A stretch of DNA of 64,000 nucleotides from Helicovermis profundi (GTDB lineage Bacteria; Bacillota; Clostridia; Peptostreptococcales; Acidaminobacteraceae): the NCBI RefSeq assembly GCF_033097505.1, contig NZ_AP028654.1:16001-80000 (forward strand). The letters are read 5' to 3'. The notes beneath the pieces are model-generated. The model had not been told where the DNA came from and did no database searches. It worked only from the letters and a program-made list of their open reading frames with translations. Numbering within the stretch: the stretch's first letter is position 1; the number at the start of each line of letters is the position of its first letter. The translations under genes were made by a program, and so were the position numbers. Below, piece by piece: positions 46,038-54,172 of this stretch.

Positions 46038-46997
46038 ATGAAGTATTTATTAATTGTTTTTATATTTATATCAGCCTTATTAGTTAATATTTCAATTTTT
46101 AGATCTATATTTACTTATAGTAAACCAATTGAAAAATTAAAGTATTTTGATGATTTTAATGATATTTCTACAAAAGGAGTTACTGTAAAAGATAGAAAGA
46201 AAAAAAATATTAAGAGATTTAATAATAAAAAAAATAGTAGCTTTATAGATCGCTACTATAATAAAGAATATTTAAAACTTATAAAAGCAGATTTAAGATT
46301 TAATCCACAAGAAGTAGTCGTTGCAAAATTTATCCTATCTATTATAGCGGGAATTATTTCTTTTTTAATTACAAAGGACAAAATAATTGTTGGATTAATT
46401 TGTATAGTATTTTTTAATATACCTAAATATTATATTTTTATGAGAGCAAAAAAAAGATTCAAAGAATTTGATGATGAAATTTATGATGCACTAATAATTA
46501 TTTCAAATTCATTAAAGGCAGGTTATTCTTTTTTACAGTCATTATCGGTTGTTGTAAAAGAAACAAATAATGTGCTTTCAAAAGAATTTTCAATACTTTT
46601 GAAAGAATTAAGTTTGGGAAAATCAAATATAGATGCCTTTAATTCAATGAAAATGCGTATAGAATCAGAAAATTTAAGCTTAATGATTAATGCAATTTTA
46701 ATACAAAATGATATTGGAGGAAATTTATCAGAGATACTTGAAAATATTTCTAAAACTATTATGGAAAGAGAGTATATAAAAAATGAATTAAAAACCTTAA
46801 CAGCTCAAGGCAAACTCTCTGGAATGATTATTTCATTACTACCAGTTTTTATGAGTATAATATTATATCTATTTAATCATGAATATATAAGGACTTTATT
46901 TTCAACAAAAATTGGTATATTTATGGTAATTTTGGGTTTAATTGGTCAAGTGTTTGGATTTTTAATTATCAAAAAAATTGTAAATATAGAAATGTAG
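46038..46997 (+). CDS. TadB inner-membrane platform protein
   Basis: This type II secretion F-domain protein has 319 aa. Hydrophobic helices lie at the N-terminus, at about 90-135 and at the C-terminus. The conserved T2SSF segment has SLKAGYSFLQSLSVVVKET and the ILIQNDIGGNLSEILENIS motif. Together with TadC it forms the membrane platform moved by TadA. GGAGTGAT precedes the ATG. Confidence 0.92.
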   Translation: MKYLLIVFIFISALLVNISIFRSIFTYSKPIEKLKYFDDFNDISTKGVTVKDRKKKNIKRFNNKKNSSFIDRYYNKEYLKLIKADLRFNPQEVVVAKFILSIIAGIISFLITKDKIIVGLICIVFFNIPKYYIFMRAKKRFKEFDDEIYDALIIISNSLKAGYSFLQSLSVVVKETNNVLSKEFSILLKELSLGKSNIDAFNSMKMRIESENLSLMINAILIQNDIGGNLSEILENISKTIMEREYIKNELKTLTAQGKLSGMIISLLPVFMSIILYLFNHEYIRTLFSTKIGIFMVILGLIGQVFGFLIIKKIVNIEM

Positions 46998-47005
46998 GTG
47001 ATAAT

Positions 47006-47905
47006 ATGTTATATTTATTTACTTTAATTTTTTTTCTAACAATTGTATTTTTTATAAATGGAATAGCATATATTTTCTTTAGTAATTCATTTATGATAGA
47101 AAAAAGAGTTAAAAAATTGAGCGAAAACACTAGTATAAGTAACGAATCATTTAATGAAAGAATTATGTCACCTTTTATAAAGAATATTTCTACAATGTTT
47201 ACAAAATTAATTTCGAAAAATAGGTATAATAAAATAAAGTTAAGAATAGAAAGTTTAGGAATATCTAAAAAAGAAGAGGTTAAATTTTGGATTTATAAAA
47301 AAAATATGACATCAATTCTTGGATTTATAATAGCTTTTGTATTTGCTTATATTTTGAATAAAAATATCATAAATTCCCTTATTTTATCTATTTTTATATT
47401 TATTCTAGTAAACGTAATTTTTAATTTTTATTTATCAAGGAAAATATCTATAAGAAAGAAAAAAATAATTCGCGATTTGCCCTTTGTTTTAGATTTAATT
47501 TTAGTAAGCGTGGAAGCTGGATTATCATTTGATGGAGCAATTAATAGAGTTGTTGATTCTGTAAAATCTGAACTTTCAATTGAATTTGAAAAAACATTAA
47601 AAGAAATTAAAATGGGAATCCCAAGAAAAAAATCTCTTAAAAATTTATCCTTAAGATGTGACTCAAAAGAAATTTATTCATTTGTTACTTCAATTATTCA
47701 AGCAGATGAACTTGGAGTAAGTATTGGTAAAGTTCTTAGAATAGAAGCTAGTCAATTAAGAGAAAGAAGGAAGCAAATTGCAAGAGAAAAAGCTATGAAG
47801 GCTCCTGTAAAAATGCTTATTCCATTAATCATTTTTGTGTTCCCTTCAATTTTTATTATTATATTAGGCCCTGCTTTAATAAATATTTCAAGGATTTTTA
47901 GGTGA
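47006..47905 (+). CDS. TadC inner-membrane platform protein
   Basis: This second F-domain protein has 299 aa. It carries SVEAGLSFDGAINRVV and QADELGVSIGKVLRIEASQLRE, which align with TadC. Transmembrane helices are at the N-terminus, in the middle (about 98-140) and at the C-terminus. It begins 9 bases after tadB with GGTGAT. It is the last recognised pilus gene, and the following DUF192 gene starts just beyond its stop. Confidence 0.92.
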   Translation: MLYLFTLIFFLTIVFFINGIAYIFFSNSFMIEKRVKKLSENTSISNESFNERIMSPFIKNISTMFTKLISKNRYNKIKLRIESLGISKKEEVKFWIYKKNMTSILGFIIAFVFAYILNKNIINSLILSIFIFILVNVIFNFYLSRKISIRKKKIIRDLPFVLDLILVSVEAGLSFDGAINRVVDSVKSELSIEFEKTLKEIKMGIPRKKSLKNLSLRCDSKEIYSFVTSIIQADELGVSIGKVLRIEASQLRERRKQIAREKAMKAPVKMLIPLIIFVFPSIFIIILGPALINISRIFR

Positions 47906-47910
47906 TTAAA

Positions 47911-48228
47911 ATGAAAACAATAGTTCTTAAAAATTATTATATTGCAAGTAGTTTTAAAGATAAATTGCTTGGATATATGTTTAGAAAAAAACCTCATAAA
48001 GAAATAATTGTTTTTAAAGGCACATCAAGTGTTCATACGTATTTTATGAAGTTTAATATTGATATTGTGTTTTTAGATGAAAATTATAAAATTCTTGCAA
48101 TTAATAAAAATATTCCACATGGAAAAATGATTTTTTCTAAAAAGAAAACAACATATGCTTTAGAAGCTATAGCTAACGGTATTTTTAAGGATGCTAGTAT
48201 AGGAGACAAAATAGTTTTTCATAATTAA
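47911..48228 (+). CDS. DUF192 family protein
   Basis: This protein has 105 aa from the ATG at 47911, eight bases after GGTGAT. It matches DUF192, with LGYMFRKK, SVHTYFMKFNIDIVFLDENYKI and an end like the family's GIxxGDxV pattern. In Bacteria DUF192 proteins are often lipoproteins or lie by type IV pilus genes. Here there is no signal peptide. It follows tadC closely, so it is probably the last gene of the pilus operon. Function unknown. Confidence 0.82.
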   Translation: MKTIVLKNYYIASSFKDKLLGYMFRKKPHKEIIVFKGTSSVHTYFMKFNIDIVFLDENYKILAINKNIPHGKMIFSKKKTTYALEAIANGIFKDASIGDKIVFHN

Positions 48229-48281
48229 TTATTTTTTATAGTATACTAATAATAAATAAAATAATTAAGAGGAGAAATAGT

Positions 48282-49385
48282 TTGATAAATAAAAAAAGAA
48301 TTATAGAAAATTTTATTAATTATGTAAAAATAAATAGTGAGTCGGCAGCTGAAAAAAATATGGCAGATACACTAGTGAAGGAATTAAAAAAACTTGGTTT
48401 ATCAGTTACTGTAGATGACGCATTTGAGAAAGGAATATCTAATACAGGAAATATTGTAGCAAAGTTATTTAGTTCAAAAGATAAGGAGACTTTTTTATTT
48501 AGTTCTCATATGGATACCGTAAAACCTGGAAAAAATATTAATCCTATTATAGATAAGAATATAATAAGAAGCGATGGAACTACTATTCTTGGAGCAGATG
48601 ATAAAGCTGGCATTGCTGCTATTATGGAAGCTCTTTATGTGATAAAAGAAAATAACCTTGAACATAAAAACATTGAAATTATATTTAGTGTACATGAAGA
48701 AGGCGGATTATTTGGTGCTAAAAACATTGATTTAACTAGAATAAAATCAACTAAAGCCTTTATATTAGATAGTGGAGGACATCCAGGTGAAGTGATTCAT
48801 ATAGCACCAGCTCAAGATAAAATAGAAGTTAACATTAAAGGAAAACCATCTCATGCAGGAATTGAGCCAGAAAATGGCATAAGTTCAATAATGGTTGCAG
48901 CTAGAGCAATAGAAAAAATGGATTTACTTAGAATAGATAAAGAAACGACTGCAAATATTGGTATTATAAGAGGAGGAGAATCTACTAATATAGTGTGCTC
49001 ATCAATTTACTTAAAAGGCGAAGCAAGAAGTTTAAGTGATGAAAAACTTGATAAACAAACTGAACATATGACAAATTGTTTTAGAGATGCTGCTAAAGAT
49101 TTTGGAGCTAAAATAGAAATAAAGACAAAAAGAGTATATTATTCTTACAATATAGATAGATACGATGAAATTATTAAAATAGCTGAAAAAGCAATCAATA
49201 AGGTGGGTTTAAATTTTAAACTTAAAAGTTCAGGTGGTGGAAGTGATACTAATGTATATAATAGAAAAGGTTTAAAATCAATAAACCTTGCAATAGGACT
49301 TCAAAAATCACATACATTAGATGAGTTTATTGAAATTGAAGATTTGTTTAATTCTGCTAAAATAGTTTTAGAACTTATGAAATAA
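48282..49385 (+). CDS. M20-family metallopeptidase (PepT-like)
   Basis: This di-zinc aminopeptidase or tripeptidase-like enzyme has 367 aa. The TTG start at 48282 follows GAGGAGA. Metal ligands and active residues lie in SSHMDTVKPG, GADDKAGIAA and HEEGGLFGAKN. The dimerisation insertion GKPSHAGIEPENG and the final SGGGSDTNVYN are present. It probably cleaves small peptides in the cytoplasm. It is transcribed alone after the pilus operon and ends at a strong bidirectional terminator. Confidence 0.9.
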   Translation: MINKKRIIENFINYVKINSESAAEKNMADTLVKELKKLGLSVTVDDAFEKGISNTGNIVAKLFSSKDKETFLFSSHMDTVKPGKNINPIIDKNIIRSDGTTILGADDKAGIAAIMEALYVIKENNLEHKNIEIIFSVHEEGGLFGAKNIDLTRIKSTKAFILDSGGHPGEVIHIAPAQDKIEVNIKGKPSHAGIEPENGISSIMVAARAIEKMDLLRIDKETTANIGIIRGGESTNIVCSSIYLKGEARSLSDEKLDKQTEHMTNCFRDAAKDFGAKIEIKTKRVYYSYNIDRYDEIIKIAEKAINKVGLNFKLKSSGGGSDTNVYNRKGLKSINLAIGLQKSHTLDEFIEIEDLFNSAKIVLELMK

Positions 49386-49410
49386 ATGGATTTTAAAGCA
49401 TAAAATTATT

Positions 49411-49455
49411 ACACCAAACAGAGAATTGCCTTATAGGCAATTCTCTGTTTGGTGT
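49411..49455. terminator. Bidirectional terminator between the peptidase and RNase H
   Basis: ACCAAACAGAGAATTGCC and GGCAATTCTCTGTTTGGT form an 18-bp perfect stem. The T-run is weak, but the stem is long. Confidence 0.75.
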
Positions 49456-49470
49456 AAATAGTTAAATTAA

Positions 49471-50013
49471 TTATCTGTTTTCATCGATTCCTTTATTTGC
49501 GAGTTCATCAGCTAAATTATTCATTTTAGTAACTTTAATAAAAAGATCATAATTAAAATCATTACCATTAATTTTTTTTAGTTTTGCGTGCCATTTTTCT
49601 AATTCACTATTTTTTGATAAATTTAAATGCCCTTTAGCTCTATAGAAATTAATATTGTTAAAATTTTGAATTTCGCTAATTAACGGTTCCCATAAATCCT
49701 TATTTTCGACTTTCTTTTTTTGTGAATTAATCCATCCGTTTTTTTGCCATTTAATGTACCATTTTTCTTTCAGGCAATTTATTACATATGAACTATCAGA
49801 ATATATATTTATGATTAAATCAGTTGTTTTTAATTCTTTTAGAGCCATTAGAACTGCGAATATTTCCATTCGGTTATTTGTAGTATTTTTTTCGCCCCCG
49901 TAAATTTCCTTGGTTTTTCCATTATATTCAAGTACACTTCCCCAACCACCAGTATTAATATCTGATTGGTTGTTGGAGCATCCTCCGTCAGTGTATATAT
50001 TTACTATTTTCAT
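49471..50013 (-). CDS. Ribonuclease H (type HI)
   Basis: This enzyme degrades the RNA strand of RNA-DNA hybrids. It has 180 aa. Catalytic acids appear in YTDGGCSNN, NRMEIFAVLMAL and YSDSSYVINCL, and the last in NLADELANKG. A basic loop near residues 80-100 with WQKNGW resembles the HI handle. GGAGGA precedes the ATG. It is single and convergent with the peptidase. Confidence 0.9.
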   Translation of the reverse strand: MKIVNIYTDGGCSNNQSDINTGGWGSVLEYNGKTKEIYGGEKNTTNNRMEIFAVLMALKELKTTDLIINIYSDSSYVINCLKEKWYIKWQKNGWINSQKKKVENKDLWEPLISEIQNFNNINFYRAKGHLNLSKNSELEKWHAKLKKINGNDFNYDLFIKVTKMNNLADELANKGIDENR

Positions 50014-50162
50014 ATTTTTTCCTCCAACTAAATCTTTTTTACTTAGTAATAGTATATCAGAAAAGTTAAATTTATGTTAACTTCTAAAATTGTTGATATA
50101 ATTTGATATAATGCTAATAGTAGTATATAATATGGGTTAATTTAATTAAAAGAGGTGATAAA

Positions 50163-50603
50163 TTGGATCAATATGATTTTAGAATATTAGAGGAACTTCA
50201 AAATGACGGTAAAAAATCTATAGCAGAACTTGGAAGAATAATTGGACTTTCAACAACGGCTACTAAAGAAAGAGTTAAAAAGCTTGAAAATGATGATGTT
50301 ATTAGTGGCTATTCTGCAATAATTAATGCAGACAAAGTTGGAGTAGACATAACTGTATTTATAACTGTTCCAGTAGGAGATATAACTATTGAAGAAATGG
50401 GAGAACTTTTAACTAATAAACCTGAAATTCAAGAGGTACATAAAGTTACTGGGGATACTTGCTATTTTGTTAAAGCAAAAACAAGAGATGCTAAATCTTT
50501 AGAAATATTAATTGATAGCATAAATAAGCATGCTAAAAGTACTTATACTTATCTTGCATTATCAACCTTAAAAGAGACTTCGAAAGTTGTTATTCCCAAA
50601 TAG
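50163..50603 (+). CDS. Lrp/AsnC family transcriptional regulator
   Basis: This regulator has 146 aa from a TTG start at 50163 behind AGAGGTGAT. The N-terminal helix-turn-helix (about 1-60) has ILEELQNDGKKSIAELGRIIGLS. The C-terminal RAM ligand domain (about 65-140) has the VHKVTGDTCYFVKAKTRD segment. Family members sense amino acids and bind DNA as octamers. The ligand cannot be told. It is followed 90 bases later by a Fur-family gene. Confidence 0.9.
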   Translation: MDQYDFRILEELQNDGKKSIAELGRIIGLSTTATKERVKKLENDDVISGYSAIINADKVGVDITVFITVPVGDITIEEMGELLTNKPEIQEVHKVTGDTCYFVKAKTRDAKSLEILIDSINKHAKSTYTYLALSTLKETSKVVIPK

Positions 50604-50692
50604 TTAAAATTATTATTTAAATTGTTAGCGATTTGACACTATTAGAAAACAAATATATAATTAGCATATGCCATATTATTAAGGGAGCGTTT

Positions 50693-51130
50693 ATGTTAAC
50701 TAATTTAGATAAAATAGAAAATTATCTTATTTCAAAAGATGTTAGGGTTACAAGATCGAGAAGAGAGCTAATAAAACTTTTTTTAGTAAGTGAAAAGCAT
50801 CTTAATGCTGATGACTGTTATATGGCATTAAGAGAAAAAAAAGTGAGTCTTCCTACAATCTACAGAAATTTAGATATTTTAAAAAGAAAAAATGTTATTA
50901 AAGAAATTAATATTGATGGTGAGAGATGTTTCGAAATGAAAATGTTTCATGAAAATAATGTTCATATTCATTTTAAATGTACTAACTGTGGAAAAATTGA
51001 AGAATATAATGATGAAGAAATTTCTAAAGAAATTTCAAGAGAGATAGAGTATATAAAAACAAAATATAATAAAAATGTGGAAGACGTCACAATAATTATG
51101 GAAGGTTATTGTGAGGAATGCGAGGAATAA
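50693..51130 (+). CDS. Fur family regulator
   Basis: This metal- or peroxide-responsive repressor has 145 aa. The ATG at 50693 follows GGGAGCG, and the longer frame from 50633 is rejected. The winged helix has RVTRSRRELIKLFL and SLPTIYRNLDIL. Structural zinc cysteines are in CTNCGKIEEY and CEECEE. VHIHFKC gives the regulatory histidines. It differs from the PerR-like gene at 37467 and lacks its Asp at the equivalent site (a glutamate-type ligand set), so it is likely Fur or Zur. It overlaps nothing and precedes a DUF134 gene by one base. Confidence 0.88.
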   Translation: MLTNLDKIENYLISKDVRVTRSRRELIKLFLVSEKHLNADDCYMALREKKVSLPTIYRNLDILKRKNVIKEINIDGERCFEMKMFHENNVHIHFKCTNCGKIEEYNDEEISKEISREIEYIKTKYNKNVEDVTIIMEGYCEECEE

Positions 51131-51131
51131 T

Positions 51132-51512
51132 ATGCCTAGACCAATGAAAAGAAGAAGAATTTCATTTGAACCTGAAGTTGCTATATTTAAACCAGCAGGA
51201 ATTTCAAAATTTGAATTAGAAGAAATTATTTTAAAATTTGAAGAACTTGAAGCTTTAAAGCTTAAAGATATTGAGGGATTAAGTCAAATTGAATGCGCGA
51301 AAAAAATGGATATATCAAGGCAGACATTTCAGATTGTAATTGAGAGTGCAAGAAAAAAAGTAGCTACAGCATTATATAATGGAATGGCTATTAAAATAGA
51401 TGGTGGTCATTATTCAGTAGATACTGATAATAGTATAGAGAAATTAGAAGATTCTACTATAATTAGAAAAAGAAGAAATAGAGGCATGGGAAGAGGTAGA
51501 AATCAAAAATAA
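51132..51512 (+). CDS. DUF134 family protein
   Basis: This 126-aa protein starts at the ATG at 51132 behind GAGGA. A basic N-terminus ([10 protein letters not shown]) leads to a sigma-region-4-like helix-turn-helix (about 36-85) with [21 protein letters not shown]. The last 40 residues are basic and low in complexity. DUF134 is a helix-turn-helix family of unknown function, often found near molybdenum or Fe-S related genes. It follows the Fur-family gene by one base, so they form an operon. Confidence 0.85.
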   Translation: MPRPMKRRRISFEPEVAIFKPAGISKFELEEIILKFEELEALKLKDIEGLSQIECAKKMDISRQTFQIVIESARKKVATALYNGMAIKIDGGHYSVDTDNSIEKLEDSTIIRKRRNRGMGRGRNQK

Positions 51513-51526
51513 AAAAGAGGTGTAGT

Positions 51527-51925
51527 ATGAATATAGCATTAGTTGCACATGATAAGAAAAAAGATAATATAGTTAAGTTTTCTGTTAAATACAAATCGAT
51601 TTTAAAAAACCATAATCTTTTTGCTACAGGAACAACAGGAACAAGAATACATGATGTTACAGGACTTGAAATAACAAGATATTTATCTGGTCCACTCGGT
51701 GGAGATCAGCAAATTGGTTCTTTAATTGCGTATGAAAAGTTGGATTTAGTAATTTTTTTAAGAGATCCATTAACTTCTCAGCCACATGAACCAGATGTTC
51801 AGGCACTTCTTCGCTTATGTGATGTACACAAATTACCAGTAGCTACAAATATAACTACGGCAGAGATACTTTTACTCTCAATGAATAAGAATCCTGACTG
51901 GAAAGCAATAAAAGCTGAATATTAA
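51527..51925 (+). CDS. mgsA: Methylglyoxal synthase
   Basis: MgsA converts dihydroxyacetone phosphate to methylglyoxal and phosphate, a bypass of lower glycolysis under phosphate limitation. It has 132 aa. Active-site segments are [32 protein letters not shown] and [15 protein letters not shown]. It follows the DUF134 gene by 15 bases with AGAGGTG before the ATG, so it may belong to the same operon. Confidence 0.96.
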   Translation: MNIALVAHDKKKDNIVKFSVKYKSILKNHNLFATGTTGTRIHDVTGLEITRYLSGPLGGDQQIGSLIAYEKLDLVIFLRDPLTSQPHEPDVQALLRLCDVHKLPVATNITTAEILLLSMNKNPDWKAIKAEY

Positions 51926-51928
51926 AAT

Positions 51929-51965
51929 AAAAAAATGTTATCTTAAATTAGATAACATTTTTTTA
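51929..51965. terminator. Terminator between mgsA and the selenoprotein gene
   Basis: AAAATGTTATCTTAA and TTAGATAACATTTT form a stem with an A-run before it and a T-run after it. It serves both convergent genes. Confidence 0.85.
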
Positions 51966-51979
51966 TTAATATACTTATG

Positions 51980-52219
51980 TTAAATATAAGTTTTAAACAT
52001 ATCAATCATTGTCTTTACACCAGGATATTTTCCTTCGTATACTATTTCTCCGTTTATTTCAAGAGCGGGAGTATACTTTAATCCTATTTTTTTCATAAGA
52101 TTTTCATCATAAATTACTTCTATATTGTTCGGTAGATTAAGTCTTTTAAGAGCCGCGTCAACTACGGGCATCATACTTGAAAAACCTCAGCAATTTAAGT
52201 CATAGATTATAATTTTCAT
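51980..52219 (-). CDS. Thioredoxin-fold selenoprotein (in-frame TGA read as Sec)
   Basis: This minus-strand gene of 79 aa runs from ATG (52219-52217), with an in-frame TGA at 52189-52187, to the stop at 51980. It reads MKIIIYDLNC-U11-GF, so C10 and Sec11 are adjacent. The C-terminal half has KYTPALEINGEIVYEGKYPG, a thioredoxin cis-proline segment like the small Thioredoxin_3 redox proteins. AAGGAGTA precedes the ATG. A SECIS-like stem follows the TGA. It directly follows an ArsR-family gene, a setting common for arsenic or thiol-redox genes. Without Sec decoding only the 64 residues from the second Met would be read. Confidence 0.8.
52152..52169 (-). promoter_or_regulatory. Candidate bacterial SECIS hairpin of the thioredoxin-like gene
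   Basis: On the minus strand GCCCGT pairs with ACGCGGC through six base pairs and one bulged C around the loop AGTTG. The loop lies 24-28 nt after the TGA, which fits SelB spacing. Confidence 0.5.
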
Positions 52220-52261
52220 AAATACTCCTTTAAAAATTAATAATTACTAGTAAAAATTAAA

Positions 52262-52573
52262 TTAATTAAACTGATCATTGATTTTTTGCGCTTCAATTTT
52301 AATAATGTCTTTAGCTAAATCAATTATTTTGAAAATTTCTGGATATTCAACAGTGTATAGTACTTGAAGCCCATTTTTTTTAGAGCGCAATATACCTGTA
52401 TTTTTAAGTATTTTTAAGTGCTGAGAGATATTGGATTGTTCTAAATTTAATTTCTCATAGATAGTACATACACAAAGTGTATTTTCTTCTCTAAGCAATT
52501 CTAAAATAGAAATTCTTGTTGGGTGGGCAATCGATTTTAGCAAAGTTGATGTTATATCATTTAATGTGGACAT
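52262..52573 (-). CDS. ArsR family transcriptional regulator
   Basis: This metal-sensing repressor has 103 aa. The helix-turn-helix (about 30-75) has LNLEQSNISQHLKILKNTG. The LCVCTI motif at residues 33-38 is the CVC thiolate site of arsenic/antimony sensors. It starts behind TTTGGAGGT on the minus strand and precedes the thioredoxin-like selenoprotein by about 40 bases, so the two form an operon. The effector may be As(III) or another thiophilic agent. That is inference. Confidence 0.88.
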   Translation of the reverse strand: MSTLNDITSTLLKSIAHPTRISILELLREENTLCVCTIYEKLNLEQSNISQHLKILKNTGILRSKKNGLQVLYTVEYPEIFKIIDLAKDIIKIEAQKINDQFN

Positions 52574-52992
52574 TTTACCTCCAAAGTAATATTAGAATAT
52601 TATAATATTAACTCAAAATGTGTGTATTGTCAACAAAATGTGGATTATTTATATTATTAATAATAAGCTAGTTGTTTTTATATAGGAACATAAAAATAAT
52701 TTAAAGGATATTGTGGTTTAATTATTATGAATAACGATATATTGTGTTTATTATGTGATTTTTTAAGTAAAAAAAAGATGCTAAAAATTATTTTATATAT
52801 AAAACTGTGGATAAGTCTGTGGGTAATGTTAACAAATCGAATTTTTGTTCGATTATTTTTAAATAATAATAAGCATTTACTATAAAATTTTAAGGAAAGT
52901 TATTAACAAAATTTGTTGATAACAAGTGGATAACTATCTATAATAAAAAAGTATATTTATTTTTTATTTGTGTTATAATGTTGTTGAACTTA
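52574..52992 (+). other. Intergenic region with DnaA-box-like sequences
   Basis: This is about 420 bases of extremely AT-rich sequence between arsR and the B12 riboswitch. Four box-like 9-mers share one orientation: TGTGGATTA (about 52640), TGTGGATAA (52806), TGTGGGTAA (52818) and AGTGGATAA (52925). A small hairpin AATCGAA/TTCGATT lies near 52837-52856. An extended -10 (TGTTATAAT, 52971-52979) drives the riboswitch transcript. Confidence 0.4.
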
Positions 52993-53110
52993 ATAGTTGA
53001 AGGTAATAAATTTATTTATTATATGGAAGATGGTAAGAATCCATCACGGTCCCGCCACTGTATTAAGATAGTTCATATCTTTAAGTCAGACACATGCCTT
53101 TAACTTGGAA
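52993..53110 (+). promoter_or_regulatory. Cobalamin (B12) riboswitch upstream of the btuFCD-like operon
   Basis: The aptamer runs from GTTGAAGGT through a GGAAGATGGT segment, GGTCCCGCCACTGTA, and AAGTCAGACACATGCC. A stem ACGAG/CTCGT at about 53115-53144 may be its expression platform. Binding of B12 would switch off the transporter genes. Confidence 0.92.
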
Positions 53111-53173
53111 ATCTCACGAGGATGAGTAATGTTTATTTTCTCGTAGAGTATTATATTTTAGGAGGATTTTTTT

Positions 53174-54133
53174 ATGTTTAAAAAGAAGTACACTTTTATA
53201 TTAGCTATGCTAATAAGTCTAGTATTGGTTTTTTCTGGTTGTTCAAATTCAGCTGTAGACAATTCAAAAGAAGATAATTCAAATGCTACAGATACTCAGA
53301 AAGAAGTAAAATCATTATATCCATTAACAATTACCGATGGATTTAATAGACAAGTTGAAGTAGAAAAAGAGCCTATGAAAGTTATTTCATTAGCTCCAAG
53401 TATAACAGAAACTATTTATGCAATAGGCGCGGGTGATAAATTAGTTGGTAGAACAGATTATGATAATTATCCAGAAAAAGTTAGTGGAGTAAGTTCTGTT
53501 GGAAGTTTATCAGATCCTAGTATTGAAGAAATTACAAAATTAGATCCAGATTTAATTATCGCATCAACTCATTTCAAAGAAGATGTACTAAAAAAATTAG
53601 AAGAATTAGGCTTTAAAGTAGTTGTACTTGTTCCTCAGGAAAGTTTTGATGGAGTTTATGATGTAATAAATACTACAGGTAAATTGCTTAATAATGAAAA
53701 AAATGCAAAAGAAGTAATTGACGGAATGAAGACAAAAGTTACAAAAGTTGAAGAATTAGCAAAAGGATTAGATCCGGTTGATGTTTACTATGTAGTTGGT
53801 TTTGGTGAGTATGGAGATTATACTGCAACTGGAGATACTTTTATAAATGATTTAATTGAAATGGCTGGAGGAAATAATATAGCAAAAGATGGAGAACATT
53901 GGAGTTATTCATTAGAAAAAATTGTTGAAAAAGATCCTTCAATTTTAATTTGCTCTAAATATTTTGATGCCAAAAAGGGTATTGAAGCTGCGAATGGGTA
54001 TAAAGATTTAACAGCAGTTAAAAATGGTAAATTATTTGAAATTGATAATAATCAAATTGATAGACAAGGGCCAAGACTTGCAGATGGCTTAGTTGAAATG
54101 TTTAAAATTCTTCACCCAGGAATTTATAAATAA
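53174..54133 (+). CDS. btuF: Cobalamin ABC transporter, substrate-binding lipoprotein (BtuF-like)
   Basis: This is the extracellular binding protein of a B12 uptake system, anchored as a lipoprotein. It has 319 aa. The signal peptide ends in the lipobox VFSGC. After a Ser/Asn/Asp-rich linker, the BtuF/FecB fold starts at about residue 50 (TITDGFNRQVEVEKEPMKVI). Segments SLAPSITETIYAIGAGDKLV and KLDPDLIIAS are typical. AGGAGG precedes the ATG. The B12 riboswitch upstream is the main evidence for the substrate. Confidence 0.92.
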   Translation: MFKKKYTFILAMLISLVLVFSGCSNSAVDNSKEDNSNATDTQKEVKSLYPLTITDGFNRQVEVEKEPMKVISLAPSITETIYAIGAGDKLVGRTDYDNYPEKVSGVSSVGSLSDPSIEEITKLDPDLIIASTHFKEDVLKKLEELGFKVVVLVPQESFDGVYDVINTTGKLLNNEKNAKEVIDGMKTKVTKVEELAKGLDPVDVYYVVGFGEYGDYTATGDTFINDLIEMAGGNNIAKDGEHWSYSLEKIVEKDPSILICSKYFDAKKGIEAANGYKDLTAVKNGKLFEIDNNQIDRQGPRLADGLVEMFKILHPGIYK

Positions 54134-54172
54134 ATTTCTAAGTTATCGGACGAATAGAAATTGGAGTAAAAA

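Noticed and set aside
52728-52886. Possible 50-aa open frame in the arsR-btuF gap
   Set aside because: No ribosome-binding site, no family, and composition like the surrounding AT-rich DNA.
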